DNA of 64,000 bases from Hyposmocoma kahamanoa (GCF_003589595.1 NW_020654080.1:8566527-8630526), one strand, 5' to 3'. Positions 11,041 to 21,364 are shown, numbered from the stretch's first letter. Program-made: numbers and translations. Notes: generated by a model not told the origin, from the letters alone.

Positions 11041-11399
11041 AACTCTTTAGATATGACTTCACCTTTATGGTTTAACCGTGTATTAAGTTTAGAACCTATT
11101 TATTAAATTTCATATAAAATTTTTACACATTTTATACCAGTATTGCAACAAGCCAAATACGGTTTGGAAAAAATCCCCTTACATTTTTTATAGCCCATTA
11201 TACATAAGGGTTTATTGGCGCCCAACGTGTGACTGCGGCCATCAATCAATGTCCGTGACGCTTTGTAGGCCAATATCCACTTAAGCAGGGATCACCTGCC
11301 CTAATAAATGAGAAGCCTTCCTTTCATGCGAGGGTTTTGGGAATTATAATGTGAATGACAATTTTTGTGAGGCCAATGGGTGCAGGGAGATTTTTTGTT

Positions 11400-11540
11400 A
11401 ACAAAGTCCGAGTTTTCTAGATTCGTATGGTCTCGGACTCAGGACGAACACGAATCGGATGCAATGCGCCATTCGTATCCTGCGCGATCCCGGAAATCGA
11501 ACGATATCATCAGACCATCGAACCAACGCTCTGCTCCTGG
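11400..11540 (-). mobile_element. tRNA-headed SINE-like fragment, family S5
   Basis: The minus strand carries an A-box-like 'TGGTTCGATGG' and a B-box-like 'GTTCGATTTCC' at plausible spacing, followed by a GC-richer body. No second copy was found in the window. Confidence 0.4.
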
Positions 11541-11789
11541 CCGTTTTGATCCTAAAATATCTTAATTGAGGTTTAACTGATAACTCTATTGACTACAAAA
11601 TCAATTGCATCCCCAAAACATATTGCAAACGAATACAAATTTAAATAAGAAAGAACAATAATATTAATAATAATATCCATTCAAAATCAATCTTTAGGCC
11701 GTCGGAGAGGCGAGAATCTAAATATCACTTAATAAAAAAAAAATTAAATTAAAACAATTGATACTGATTACTGAATTAAAACAATTCAT

Positions 11790-12110
11790 AATGCAGTCAC
11801 CGTCAAGCGTGTCGCGGCTAGTGCAATCGGGACTTGCTCAGCTTTAGCCACAAACGGCTTTTTTAAAACCATTTCGTGGCGCTGATTTTCAGCAAGTCCG
11901 GGGCGAGTGAGCCACTGACAACAATACAGAACTCAACAATAAATAAATAAACAGATAAGAAAACCGACATAACATAAACATAGAGGTAGTGTAGACGTAA
12001 CTACATACACATGAGAAATACTTATGATATGTAAATAACAGTATATCAATAAAACAATAAAGTAAATGAACTATTATCTCAGATAAGCCATTAACATGGT
12101 TCAACTTTGA
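11790..12110 (-). repeat. Retroelement 3' end, repeat F, copy 1
   Basis: The reverse complement of about 11810-11930 aligns with 39500-39610 ('GTGGCTAAAGCTGAGCAAGT', 'TTGCTGAAAATCAG'). The plus copy ends in a hexamer tail at 39727-39750, which suggests this is the 3' UTR of a LINE. No protein-coding part was recognised here. Confidence 0.6.
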
Positions 12111-12534
12111 ACGCGAAACCAAAATATAGTAACCTTTGAAATGCGACTCGTTCGATAGTACCCAGGTTTAATAGTGTAAACATTAGGCGGGAAATTACAA
12201 GGGACTTGCATTCTATCCCATTAACGCCCGGCATGGTGGGGTTAAAATGTCGCTAAGGTCTTTAATTGCTGAATTATCTTCCAAAGGCGACTGAAGAAGA
12301 GTAGTGTCTCGACAACCGAATAGAATTGTGTTACTTTGATATAAGCTATAGATATAAAAATATAGCAATATCATTAATTGCTGAATGAACAGTTTTTCTC
12401 CTCTACACGGTTGGTGGATAATCCGTCTAGTAATCACTTTTTGCATAGTATGTTGATATCCAAACACATTATCATATGCTATAATTTTAGTGACTTAAAT
12501 AGTGAAATTCATAAAAAATACTGAAAAAATTCAT
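12111..12534. other. No recognisable feature
   Basis: No coding motif, SINE head or in-window repeat was identified. Confidence 0.3.
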
Positions 12535-12655
12535 CATCATCATTCACTCACTCACTGCTGGGCATAAGCCTCCCCCAACGATCTCCACGATGATCGGTCC
12601 TGCGTTGCCCGTATCCATAGGCTTCCCGCGTTCTTTACCAGATCGTCGGTCCGAT

Positions 12656-12668
12656 CGGTGAGGGGGCC
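12656..12668. repeat. Target-site duplication, left copy
   Basis: CGGTGAGGGGGCC (13 bp) is repeated exactly at 13718-13730 and frames the R1-type insertion inside the RTE ORF2 sequence. Confidence 0.9.
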
Positions 12669-13717
12669 TTTTTTTTTTTTACGGGGGGGAAATCTTTATG
12701 GATACCCCTGAGCCCAGGGAGACTCAGGGGTTATGTGGGGACTCTCCCTCCAGACTGGAGGGCCTACCTCACTAAAACCCCCCCGGGTTTCCCTCTCGCC
12801 GGTTGAGTCGGCGCCGTGGGATCAGTGAACATTCACCACGACGCCGCCCGGCCGCCCTAGCTTACGCCAGGGCTCCCGCGCCAACGGAGGGGCGAGTCGG
12901 TTGTCCTCCGACCCGCGCCCCAGACGAGTGAGGCCGTGCAATGCAGGCTCCGGAGTCCCTGTCCAGAGCCCGCTGGTCTCACTAGGGGATCAGGCGAGCA
13001 GCGAACTGCCTTCGCCTTCTCCCCGTACGTCTGCGCCGGAGCGGGTACGCGTCCGCCGCGTCCTCGCGCACCCGCTCCGCGGCCTCCTTTTGCGACATAA
13101 CCTCTGCGCAAAAGGAGGCCACCGCCTCCCGGGACTCCTCGCTATCGAGCATGGCGGCAACCACGCTCGGCAGCGAGAGGTCCTGCCCTACAGTCCCCGT
13201 CAGAGTGCGGCGCTGCTCATCCCACCGGCTGCACACCTCTAGGGTGTGCTGCGCGATGTCATCCGCAGCGCCGCACTCGTGGCACGACGGGGACGGTTCC
13301 CTCCTCGCCACCTTGTGCAGGTAGTGACCGAAGCAGCCGTGCCCGGTCAGCACCTGCACAAGGTGGTACGACAGTGGCCCGTGGGACCGGTTTACCCACT
13401 CTACGAGGACAGGGCGGATCGCCTCTATGGTACGAGCGCCATAGGGGGGATCCGCCAAGCCCTCTTTCCACCGGTCCCGCATGCGCTGCGCCGCGAGGCG
13501 GCGCTCCCGCTCCACCTCTTGGGGAGCGGGTCGCTCGCCTCGGTCCCTCATTCCCCGCCGGTAGGTGCGGACCTCCGCCAGGACCTCGGCTTCGAGGTCC
13601 CACGGCGGAGTACCGGCGAGGACGCATGCGGCAGCGCAGGCCACCGTCCTGTACGCCCTGCACATTCGCAGGGCGACCACCCTCTGGGGCCTCCTCAGCA
13701 GCGCCTTCGTCGCCGCA
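12669..13717 (-). mobile_element. R1-type LINE, 5'-truncated, inserted in the RTE LINE
   Basis: The insert starts (minus orientation) just inside the right target duplication. It carries the last ~245 codons of ORF2 and a ~300-bp GC-rich 3' UTR, and ends in poly(A), seen as T12 at 12669-12680. The 13-bp duplication and clean poly(A) are the signature of target-primed reverse transcription. It is far more GC-rich than its host element and its open frame is unbroken, so it looks younger than the RTE copy it interrupts. Confidence 0.9.
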
Positions 13718-13737
13718 CGGTGAGGGGGCCTACCCAC
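12982..13737 (-). pseudogene. R1-clade ORF2 C-terminal region with CCHC motif
   Basis: This 251-codon open frame is the C-terminal domain of an R1-clade LINE ORF2. It contains 'RVVALRMCRAYRTVACAAA', then 'HLVQVLTGHGCFGHYLHKV' and a CCHC zinc motif (C152, C155, H164, C169) followed by 'WDEQRRTL', the usual order in TRAS/Waldo/R1 relatives. The reverse-transcriptase palm and endonuclease are absent. The first ~6 codons come from the target-site duplication and RTE sequence, so the apparent start is not the element's own. It is translatable in principle but cannot mobilise itself. The opposing frames on the plus strand (12901-13242, 13246-13740, 13374-13907) are GC-rich shadows. Confidence 0.85.
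13718..13730. repeat. Target-site duplication, right copy
   Basis: This is an exact match to 12656-12668. Confidence 0.9.
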
Positions 13738-14004
13738 TGAGCATCGTCCGAAGCGCGGTTATCATTGAAGAACCTTTCCCAACCCCAACCGCCATCGGTT
13801 CTCCTAGCTATGTGCCCCGCCCACTGCCACTTCAGCTGAGCAATTCTTCGAGCTATGTCGGTTACCTTAGTTCTACGGATTTTCTCATTTCAGGTTATAT
13901 CACGTAGGGAATACCGAGCATCGCTCTTTCCATTGCCCGCTGAGTGACCTTGAGCCTTCTTATGAGGCCCACAGTGAGGGACCACTTTTCTGATCCATAT
14001 GTGA

Positions 14005-14610
14005 TCACTGGCAACACACACATTTTTTGTAGTTGCCTGAACGCTGCCCATCCGAGCTGGATTCGATGAAAGATCTCTTTCTCAAAGTTGGACTTACTAA
14101 CTGGGTTGTCTGCCCCAGGTGTACGTAATGGTCAACAACTTCGAGTGTAATGCTCCCAATTTTAACTGGAGCGGATACAACATGGACATTCGACATGATC
14201 TTCGTCTTGTCCATGTGCCTCTTAAAACCCACTCTTTGGGAAACACTACTGAGATCTTCGAGCATTGTGTTTAGGTCTCCCAAGGTCTCAGCCATAAGAA
14301 CTATATCATCGGCAAATCAAAGGTGTGTTAGATACTCGCCATTGATATTGATGCCAAGTCCATTTCAATCCAGAAGCTTGAAAATATAATCCAACGCAGC
14401 AGTGAACAATTTCGGAGATATCACATCTTTCTGTCTCACGCCTCCTTGCAGTTGAATAGGATTAGAGCTCTGATTCTGTAATCGGACTGACATAGTGGCG
14501 TTTTTGTATAAGTACCTTAACACCTCGATATACCTATAGTCTACTTGGCACCTTTGGAGAGACTGCAGCCCAGGTCTTCCAAACGCTAAGCAAAGTGGCT
14601 GTTTCTGCAT
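14005..14610 (-). pseudogene. RTE reverse transcriptase, palm and thumb remnants
   Basis: Two minus frames cover this part. 14365-14610 includes 'GGVRQKDVISPKLFTAALD', the block that begins the palm B motif; the usual GVRQGD is changed to GVRQKD. 14005-14295 includes 'HMDKTKIMSNVHV' and 'VDHYVHLGQ', the thumb region. The catalytic YADD-type box falls between them in broken sequence ('CRYIVLM'-like rather than a clean DD), so the enzyme is inactive. Confidence 0.75.
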
Positions 14611-14636
14611 AAACTGCCGCAGCGTATGGATTTGGT

Positions 14637-14939
14637 TTATATATCTACCTTTCGGAAACCGGCTTGTTCAGGAGGTTGGAAGTCGTCAAACCTGCGAGCG
14701 AGACGATTCGTGATAACTCTCGAAAACAACTTATAGATATGGCTCAGAAGCGAGATTGGCCGATAGTTTTTCAAGAGTGTTTTATGGCCCGTTTTGAAGA
14801 ACAGGACGACCTCGTTTCTGCCCCATGCCCTCGGCGTTTGACCTTTGACGATGAGAGAATTGAAAAGCTTCTGGAGGAATTTCATTTTCCATGAAATCAA
14901 ATAACAACCGACCTCTGGCGTTCCGTTGTCCAACTCCAA
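14637..14939 (-). pseudogene. RTE reverse transcriptase, finger region
   Basis: The minus frame reads 'LLKNYRPISLLSHIYKLFSR' and ends 'PPEQAGFRK', reverse-transcriptase blocks 1 and 2. The front of this frame overlaps endonuclease sequence in another frame, marking the internal deletion near 14890. Confidence 0.8.
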
Positions 14940-15072
14940 ATTGCCCCACTCTCAGCTCATCACCGCAACGTTTTCCCAACTTTGCATTGAAGTCCCCCAT
15001 CTGTTTCTGTCTTTGATGATATATATTAAGGCAGAATTAGTGATAAAAAACTGCCGAGAGTAGCAGGTTAAC

Positions 15073-15328
15073 ATTTTTTTTAATGATATCAAGTAACGGG
15101 GCGAACTACTAATGCGCCTGTTGATAAGCGACACGCCTATCCATAACAGTTACAGCGTCACTAAGACTGTTAAACTGCAAAGATCTGAGGAGCGCTGCTA
15201 CTGCGCCTGTCACCCTGAGACATAAAGTTGATAAATCTCATCTGTCTATAATTTAAACAGCACCCTTACCCTTCAAGATCGAAACACAGTAACGGTCACA
15301 TTATTGATTGCTGGCAGAAATAGGGCGA
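15073..15328 (-). repeat. Interspersed repeat C, copy
   Basis: This is a minus-strand copy from the A-rich end to near the 5' end, where it is cut by a small palindromic element starting near 15328. Confidence 0.75.
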
Positions 15329-15476
15329 AAAAAACTTCTTGTACCCCTAGCACGATAGGGCGCGATTTGGGCGAGAGCGACATAAAGCGCGAGATTGCCA
15401 TGCGAGAATAGCAGTATCTCGCACTTTATGTCGCGACTCATTATGATAGCCCTACTGGACGAAGTTTTTCTTGCGG
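15328..15476. mobile_element. Small palindromic MITE
   Basis: The left arm 'GCGAAAAAAACTTCTTGTAC' and the inner 'GCGACATAAAGCGCGAGAT' pair with the reverse complements of 'GAAGTTTTTCTTGC' and 'ATCTCGCACTTTATGTCGC' on the right. It is about 150 bp, has no coding capacity and sits at the truncated end of a repeat C copy. Confidence 0.65.
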
Positions 15477-15895
15477 AGCTCAACTGCTACTAAATTTTAA
15501 CAGCTAAGCTTAGCAAAGTCTTCACAATGCAGAAAAAAATATACTTAGACTATTATACTTTGTGCTTAAATTAATGTTTTAAATCCAGGTTGTATATCAG
15601 AAGTGGTTGTAATTCAATCTCGTATTTCACACGCCAAAGCGCCATTTTAACGCCATTTTGCGGGTTCTTGCTAACTACCGTCGTCAGTTATTCGCGTCGT
15701 CTTAATGATCAGTCAACATTGATGTATACCTACGTCATATATGTATCGAACTCTATTCAACTATCGCTTGTATCACTTTACCTATGTAAGTTTTCCTTAA
15801 GCATTTGTGTCAAAAGGTACCTACAAGTGTGAGAAGAACGCTAAGTCATTTAATGTCGATATGGTCATTTGGAGGATAATTTAATTGGGAGGACG
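15477..15895. other. No recognisable feature
   Basis: No coding or repeat signal was recognised. The short frame 15590-15832 has no motif. Confidence 0.3.
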
Positions 15896-16118
15896 GTAGC
15901 AGTAACGCTCCTTGTGAAAGAGTTCGTCTAGGGAAGTACCTACTACCCCATCTTATTTATTACTGCCCCAAAGCAGTAGTATGAGCTTTATTGCGTTCCA
16001 GTTTTGAAGGGTAAGAGTGCTGGTGGAATTTCAGGGATTGAAGCCCTGAGTGGCACTGCAACTGCTATGGACAGGCGTGTCGTTTGCTCGTCCCACAAAT
16101 TAGTATCATAAAAAAAAT
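15896..16118 (+). repeat. Interspersed repeat C, copy
   Basis: This plus-strand copy has an internal deletion in the middle third and ends in an A-rich tail at 16108-16118. Confidence 0.75.
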
Positions 16119-16153
16119 ATGGCGGGTGCAGAGTTTCAAAAACTTAAGTTAGT

Positions 16154-16289
16154 ATAGGGTTCTTATGTTTTCCCGATTGTTACACATTGAAAATGAAACT
16201 AGTTTTCGGGTCTACATCGAGTATATTCGTTTTTGCAAACAAACCAATGCAACGTTTCGGGTCCTTTATAGGTCCCATGGTCACGGTTG
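16154..16289 (-). mobile_element. Solo Penelope-type terminal element with 12-bp target duplication
   Basis: A 136-bp unit is flanked by perfect direct repeats ACTTAAGTTAGT (16142-16153 and 16290-16301, the last base of the element side being shared). Read on the minus strand it starts CAACCGTGACCATGG and contains 'GGACCCGAAACGTT'. It is homologous to the sequence downstream of the Penelope endonuclease relic at 21366-21511. It has no coding capacity, so it moved as a short non-autonomous insertion. Confidence 0.8.
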
Positions 16290-16762
16290 ACTTAAGTTAG
16301 TGCTCAAGTGTTACTGCGGTAGTAGAAATGTGATGTTTTCTTCAATTTATTCTGTTATGTAAAAGGTCAGGACCGTAGCAAGTGGAAGACTGTTGTCTCT
16401 GCCTACCCCGATGGGAAAAAGGCGTGAAGTATATGTATGTATGTATGTGTGTATGTAAAAGCTACTGTGTTTTAAATCAAATGTCCGCTCTATTATTAGA
16501 ATTTACCTGTATTTCATTTTTTTTCAGCATTACAAAAACGTATTAATGGCTCCGATAAATATGCATTATAAACTACAAAATATGTATATATAAGCAAAAA
16601 ACCTTAAAATGTGGAAAAAAATATGGAGATAAAAAAACAACTGTTTTTAGGTAGACTATGCTTTATTATAAAAAAAAATGAACAATTTTTATTCCACTTC
16701 AATCTAATTTTTTAATGTTATTGTTACAATACACAATTACATGTTTAATTTAATTTTCAAAA

Positions 16763-16915
16763 TTAAAATTCTGTGCGTTTGGTCGGAACAATGCTTTGTA
16801 CTCGCTGAGTGTATCTTTCGACGTCACCGGATGAGACTGGAGCAAACTTCAATTTGCACAAGCCCGCAAGTGAGTAAATCATGTTTAGATTATCTTCTAA
16901 ACTTCCGCTCAGTTC
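16763..16915 (-). pseudogene. hAT-like transposase C-terminal remnant
   Basis: A minus-strand frame of about 50 codons ends at a stop at 16763 and reads 'NSELSGSLEDNLNMIYSL', then 'KFAPVSSGDVERYTQRVQS', then 'VPTKRTEF'. The 'FAP(V/I)SS.DVERSFS.Y' pattern is the conserved C-terminal dimerisation region of hAT-superfamily transposases. Here the usual RSFS is RYTQ. No catalytic domain was found upstream, so this is a relic or, less likely, a terminal exon. Confidence 0.5.
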
Positions 16916-17515
16916 ACTGTTTTTTTTATTTTTTTTTGTGTTAAATATTTTATTTTATTCAAAGTTTTGTGTAGAAATATCGTCTAAACCTGTAAATACG
17001 GAAAATTATGAAAACAAAAGTCACTGTTTTTTATTCTAAATAATCATTATTTATGTAGAAAACAAATTAAAGAACGTCAATTATTGAAATTAAAAATATA
17101 AAGGCTCTAGTGATCATAAACGTTTTGAACGGACAACAAATTACAGTAAAGGAATTGATAACAAACGACACGAAATGTTATTATTATTTTATAAAAGGTT
17201 TCCAGTTAATGTTTGGAAGCTTTGTTTTTTTAAGTTGTTTATAGCTTAAATCTTTGAAATAGATGAAGTATGTAAAGATAGAAATTCTTCATTTAATTTA
17301 TAACGGCCGTGGTAGACGCCGTGGGTTCCACATTCGCTTCTAAGAGTTTCTTAAAACTTAAAATTCAAAATTTAATTTCAAATTTAGCATAAACTTTTAG
17401 GTGACTAGTAAAAAACATAGTATTTTGTTTCAAGGGATTTATTAAAATACTTTGCTCACAAAATTACTGAATGAAACGAAGTGTATAAGACAATATTTGT
17501 AACTTTTTATTAAAA

Positions 17516-18010
17516 TAGAAATCGACCTCAAAAGTTCGTGGAAGTACATCTATTTGCCAAGTTTTATTGAAACCTGTTACCGGAAAATCCGCGAAACCGG
17601 ATTCATCCCCTAGTTTACTATTCTAATATTTCTAGTTTCATATTTTTTGTTTAATATTTATTTCGAATTTAAATGGGACTAATATTGAGGTACCCTCTTT
17701 CCAACAAGAAAAGAATCATTAAAATCGGTTCAGAAATGCCCGACTTATCGCGTAACACGTAAAGAGTTCGTCCAGGGTAGTATCTTACCTATTTCTGCCG
17801 CCAAGCAGTAATGTCAGCATTACTGTGTTCCAGTTTTGAAGGGTAAAGATGCTGGTGAAAACTCTGAGTGGCACTGCAATTGTTATGCATAGGCATGTAG
17901 CTTACCATCAGGAGCACGACTTGTTCGTCCCGTTTCTTGATATTATAAAAAAATCCAAAAAAAAAAACAGTCGAATTGACATCCTCCTCTTTTCTTTAAA
18001 ATCGGTTAAA
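17516..18010 (+). mobile_element. Repeat D (MITE-like), copy 2, split by repeat C
   Basis: It begins 'ATCGACCTCAAAAGTTCGTG' and is interrupted at 17761 by a repeat C copy. It resumes at about 17954 with 'ACAGTCGAATTGACATCC' and ends near 'AAATCGGTTAAAGG'. The order shows that repeat C inserted after repeat D. Confidence 0.7.
17761..17953 (+). repeat. Interspersed repeat C, nested in repeat D
   Basis: This plus-strand copy lacks its first ~25 bp and part of the middle. It lies within the terminal part of a repeat D copy. Confidence 0.75.
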
Positions 18011-18639
18011 GGATTTTGGATCTATTACGTAATTAATATTCATTGAGTGCACAAGTAACTTGTTCTCAAAAACTGAAGCTTAATTAAAAATACAAAATAT
18101 CAACTGAAGATGGATGAAGTAAATAGCTTTATGGAAATGTAGGTTAGTGTAAGATATGTACATTGTGTTTAAACTGCGATATTGTAACAAGGGTACCTTG
18201 ACTAGCCAAAATCTAGATCGAAATAGTTTTTATTCCCCTGCCATACCAATCTGTGATTTGAATGCTCTGAATCTAGTTTATTTCTATATTATGGAGATAT
18301 TTTTCAAAATAACAAACAATAAATGTAATAAATTGAGGCGTTACTTTGCGGAAGTCCATGTCAATCAAAATGGAAGTAAATTAATAAACAATCAACAACT
18401 CCTTAGGACGCCTCGTAGACATGCGAAATGCGTGTTGGATATATTTTTGGTGGTGGTATTTGTAACATATAAAACAAGCCAATAACGTGAAACGTTTTTG
18501 AATAACATTTTTTTAAGTGCTCACTCAATCAACGTCTATATCTTTGGATTTGTATGTATTACAAAGATTATAATTGGTAACGTTTTAGTAGTAATTTACT
18601 TAAGAGTGGTAGGGCATAGCGGATTATATCTCTATAGTT
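18011..18639. other. No recognisable feature
   Basis: The open frame at 18156-18485 (109 codons) has no recognisable motif, lies in AT-rich sequence and is not supported as a gene. Confidence 0.3.
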
Positions 18640-19118
18640 CGAATTGGAGCCGCCCGTTGGGGAAGTACCTCCATCTTACAAGAGACAAGCTAAATAACGC
18701 TACTTGGTAGCGTTGTGCTCCTGCGTAGGTTTCCAGAGCTCCTGAGGAGGCGCTGTATCAACAGCTGGGAGACCTGTGTTAATGGGTATACTACTCTGTG
18801 TACAAGTGAGCGGGACATGTTGGCGTGGCGGTCATGGAGACCCGGTGAAACGGCTTACCGTTGGCCACCTGCAGGTTGAACGGGTTCACGAACCCAGGGA
18901 TTACATAATTTCCGCCCTGGGAGGCTAAACCGCCAGTCCGTGAAAAATCCCTTGAGAAATGGCCGCGCCGGAGAAGGAGACCGGAGTGGACCCTTCTGCT
19001 CGCCGCGCCAGCAAGTCGCATCTTCTTCTGTGCGCATTGTAGGTTTGACATTGCAATTTTTTTGTCCCTTATGCTGTCGGTGCAATGACTCCTCGTTAAA
19101 CCCTTTTTAAACTTTTTT

Positions 19119-20255
19119 ATGCCGAAAAGAATTAATAGAAAATTTCGATCAACGGCCTCAAATTCCCCATTCAAGGTGGACTTTTGTAATATCAGGGGCC
19201 TTCACACCAACATAAACGCAGTTCATCAACACCTCGAAACTGCGCGACTGACTCTACTGTTCCTTACGGAGACATAGATATCCTGCCCTGTTGATACTTC
19301 GTACCTATCGGACCCCGGGTACAAACTCGAGCACAATTTTGTGCGTCGTGCCGGGGTGTGCGTTATCTATGCGTGTCTTTACAGGTCTCACAGCGCAGAA
19401 TGGGAGACCACTCGTTTATTTGAGGACCGGATTCACGAGCAGTACCCTACCGCTGAGTTAGTGCTACTGGGAGATTTTAATGCCCACCACATTGAGTTGC
19501 TCGGTTCCCGATCCACTGACTATGCGGGGAGGACTGCCCGCGAGTTTGCATTGGCCTATGGGCTCTCGCAACTGGTTCATGCTCCAACTCGGATTCCAGA
19601 CGTCCTGAACCATACGAGTTCCTTGTTGGACCTTCTGCTGACCACTCATCCGGATGAGTATCACATCTATGTGGATTCGCCTCTCGGCTCATCAGACCGC
19701 TGCCTCGTCCGGACAAAACTTGCTTGCACACAAACTAATCTCCCCCGGCCCTCTGGGAAGCGTCGTGTGTGGCACTATAAGTCAGCAGACTGGGATGGAC
19801 TGCGTGAGTTCTACGCATCGTACCCATGGAGACAGCTCTGTTTCGCTTCGGGTGATCCTGACACCTGTGCAGCCACAATCGCTGAGACGATTCTGGCGGG
19901 TGTGGAATGTTTTATACCAAACTCGCTAGTAGCTACCGGTGTCAAAAAGCGTCTGTGGTTTAATCGACCTTGCAGAGATGCTAGAGTTGCAAAGCAACCT
20001 GCTTTTGAGGCTGGGACTATGGCGCTCGAGAATAGGTATCCAAAGCTTCCCGACGCGAAGCGGAAACTAAATGCTGCCTCGAGATCCTGCAAACGAACGA
20101 TCGCTAGAGTAAAATTCGATTTCGTCGGCAGAATTGGGGGCGACTTGCAAGCCACCCCTCTGGGAGTCGTGCTTTCTGGTCGCTCGCCAAAGCTGCCGAG
20201 TGTAACTTTTGTTACTCGATCTTGCCACCACTCTGTAAACCTGACGGTGATCTAG
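19119..20255 (+). pseudogene. LINE apurinic/apyrimidinic-type endonuclease domain
   Basis: The domain nicks target DNA to prime reverse transcription. Visible are 'LLFLTET' with a stop just after it (19277), then in the long frame 'VLLGDFNAHHIELLGS' (the Asp/Asn metal-site block), 'LDLLLTTHPD' and 'SPLGSSDRCLV'. The last block is normally SDH with a catalytic histidine; here it is SDR, so the active site is lost. A deletion joins 'GVCVIY' to 'ACLYRSHS', removing a stretch that most relatives have. After about residue 265 the frame becomes nonsense. Confidence 0.8.
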
Positions 20256-20365
20256 CCTATAGCGCTAAAGAGAAAGCCGACTTACTGGGTACTCTCTTTG
20301 CTTCGAACTCAACTATGGACGATGGCGGAGCTGCGCCACTTACCACTCCTTGGTGAAGTACCTTC

Positions 20366-21185
20366 ATGCCAGAAATCGTTATAACGCAACAGCGGATTCG
20401 GCACGAGTTGCTTTCTCTCAATATTCATAAGGCAAGTGGCCCGGACGGCATACCGGCAGTGGTGCTTAAAGTGTGTGCTCCGGAGCTGTGTCCCGTATTA
20501 ACGCGCCTCTATGCGCTCTCCTACTCGCTATCAAAAGTCCCGATCTCGTGGAAGACTGTCGTACGTATATCCAGTGCCCAAAAAAGGTGACAGATCAGAC
20601 CCGTCAAATTACATGCTTATAGCCATGACCTTCCTTCTCTCCAAGGTGATGCAGCGTGTAATTAACGCCCAGCTCCTTAGATGCTTACAAGTTCACGACC
20701 TAATCAGCGACGGTCAATATGGCTTCCGCCATTGTCGCTCTACTGGTGACCTTTAGTGTATCTCACTCACTGATGGGCTTCTGCCATTGAGAGTCAAGGT
20801 GAGGCTTTGGCTGCCAGCCTAGATATGGCGAAGGCGTTTGACCGGGTCTGGCATCGAAGTCTTCTTTCGAAGTTACCATCATACGGGCTACCTGAGGGGC
20901 AATGCAAATGAAGTTTAAGAGCCGTCGTCGACGGTAGTTGCTCTGGCGGTTTGGATATTAACGCTGGTGTCCCGCAAGGTTCAGTGCTGTCCCCAACGCT
21001 GTTTTTGCTGTACATCAATGATATGCTGTCTACTGACGGCATTCATTGTTACGCGGATGACAGCACGGTGGACACCTATTACACTGGCCATGCTAAGTCC
21101 CCTTGGTCTTTCGTAGAGGAGAGCCGTAAACAACTTGTGTCACAAACAGAAAAAACCCTGGAGAAGGTTTCTGATTGGGGACGAC
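20366..21185 (+). pseudogene. LINE reverse transcriptase, frame-broken
   Basis: Motifs in order: 'NIHKASGPDGIPAVVLKVC' (20366 frame), 'PVPKKGDRSDPSNY' and 'DGQYGFRHCRSTGDL' (20511 frame), a piece 'MAKAFDRVWH' near 20826-20853, then 'GVPQGSVLSPTLFLLYIND' and the catalytic 'YADD' at 21050-21061. Frame changes and a stop near 20756 interrupt it. The conserved Asp pair survives but no contiguous enzyme is possible. Confidence 0.85.
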
Positions 21186-21364
21186 TTTACTGGCTACTTT
21201 CACAGTCTAATGACATACGGCATTTTGCTTTGGGGTAATGCCGCCGATATCAATAGAATCTTTGTTCTGCAGAAACGCGCAGTTAGGGCAATTTACAATG
21301 AGAGTTAAGTTTAAGGAAATTAACATTATTACACTAGCCTCACAGTACATTTATGAAAATGTAA
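21186..21364 (+). mobile_element. LINE L1a fragment fused to the preceding LINE
   Basis: From 21186 the sequence is almost identical to 6570-6760 of the L1a copy ('TTTCACAGTCTAATGACATA', encoding YFHSLMTYGILLWGNAAD), with a ~24-bp deletion near 21300. It joins the Jockey/CR1-type LINE without target duplication or tail. A Penelope terminal repeat begins at its right end. Confidence 0.8.

Larger units (their letters stand above)
12535..15000 (-). mobile_element. RTE-type LINE, internally deleted and interrupted
   Basis: Reading right to left, endonuclease motif 'MGDFNAKLGKRCGDELRVG' (14940-15000) runs directly into the reverse transcriptase start at about 14890, so the C-terminal part of the endonuclease and the linker are deleted. 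Reverse-transcriptase blocks follow in changing frames, then the RTE C-terminus 'TDDLVKNAGSLWIRATQ' and its stop near 12554, and a CATCATCATC-rich tail at 12530-12545. An R1-type LINE (12669-13717) splits the C-terminal coding part. Several frame breaks make it non-functional. Confidence 0.85.
18640..21185 (+). mobile_element. Jockey/CR1-type LINE, 5' part and most of ORF2, degraded
   Basis: A GC-richer 5' leader (about 18640-19118) precedes an ORF2 start codon at about 19119. The endonuclease begins 'KVDFCNIRGLHTNINAVHQH', has a stop and an internal deletion, and continues at 19341-20255. Reverse transcriptase follows at 20366-21185 in at least three frames. The element stops abruptly at about 21185, where sequence of another LINE (L1a) continues, so the end of ORF2, 3' UTR and tail are missing. 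Confidence 0.8.

Noticed and set aside
12901..13907. Plus-strand frames of 113, 164 and 177 codons
   Set aside because: They overlap the R1-type ORF2 on the other strand in GC-rich DNA, where stops are rare; Arg/Pro-rich and without motifs.
18156..18485. 109-codon plus frame
   Set aside because: No recognisable domain, no splice or conservation evidence, AT-rich composition.
18791..19174. 127-codon minus frame over the LINE 5' leader
   Set aside because: Antisense to a LINE leader whose downstream coding is clearly on the plus strand.
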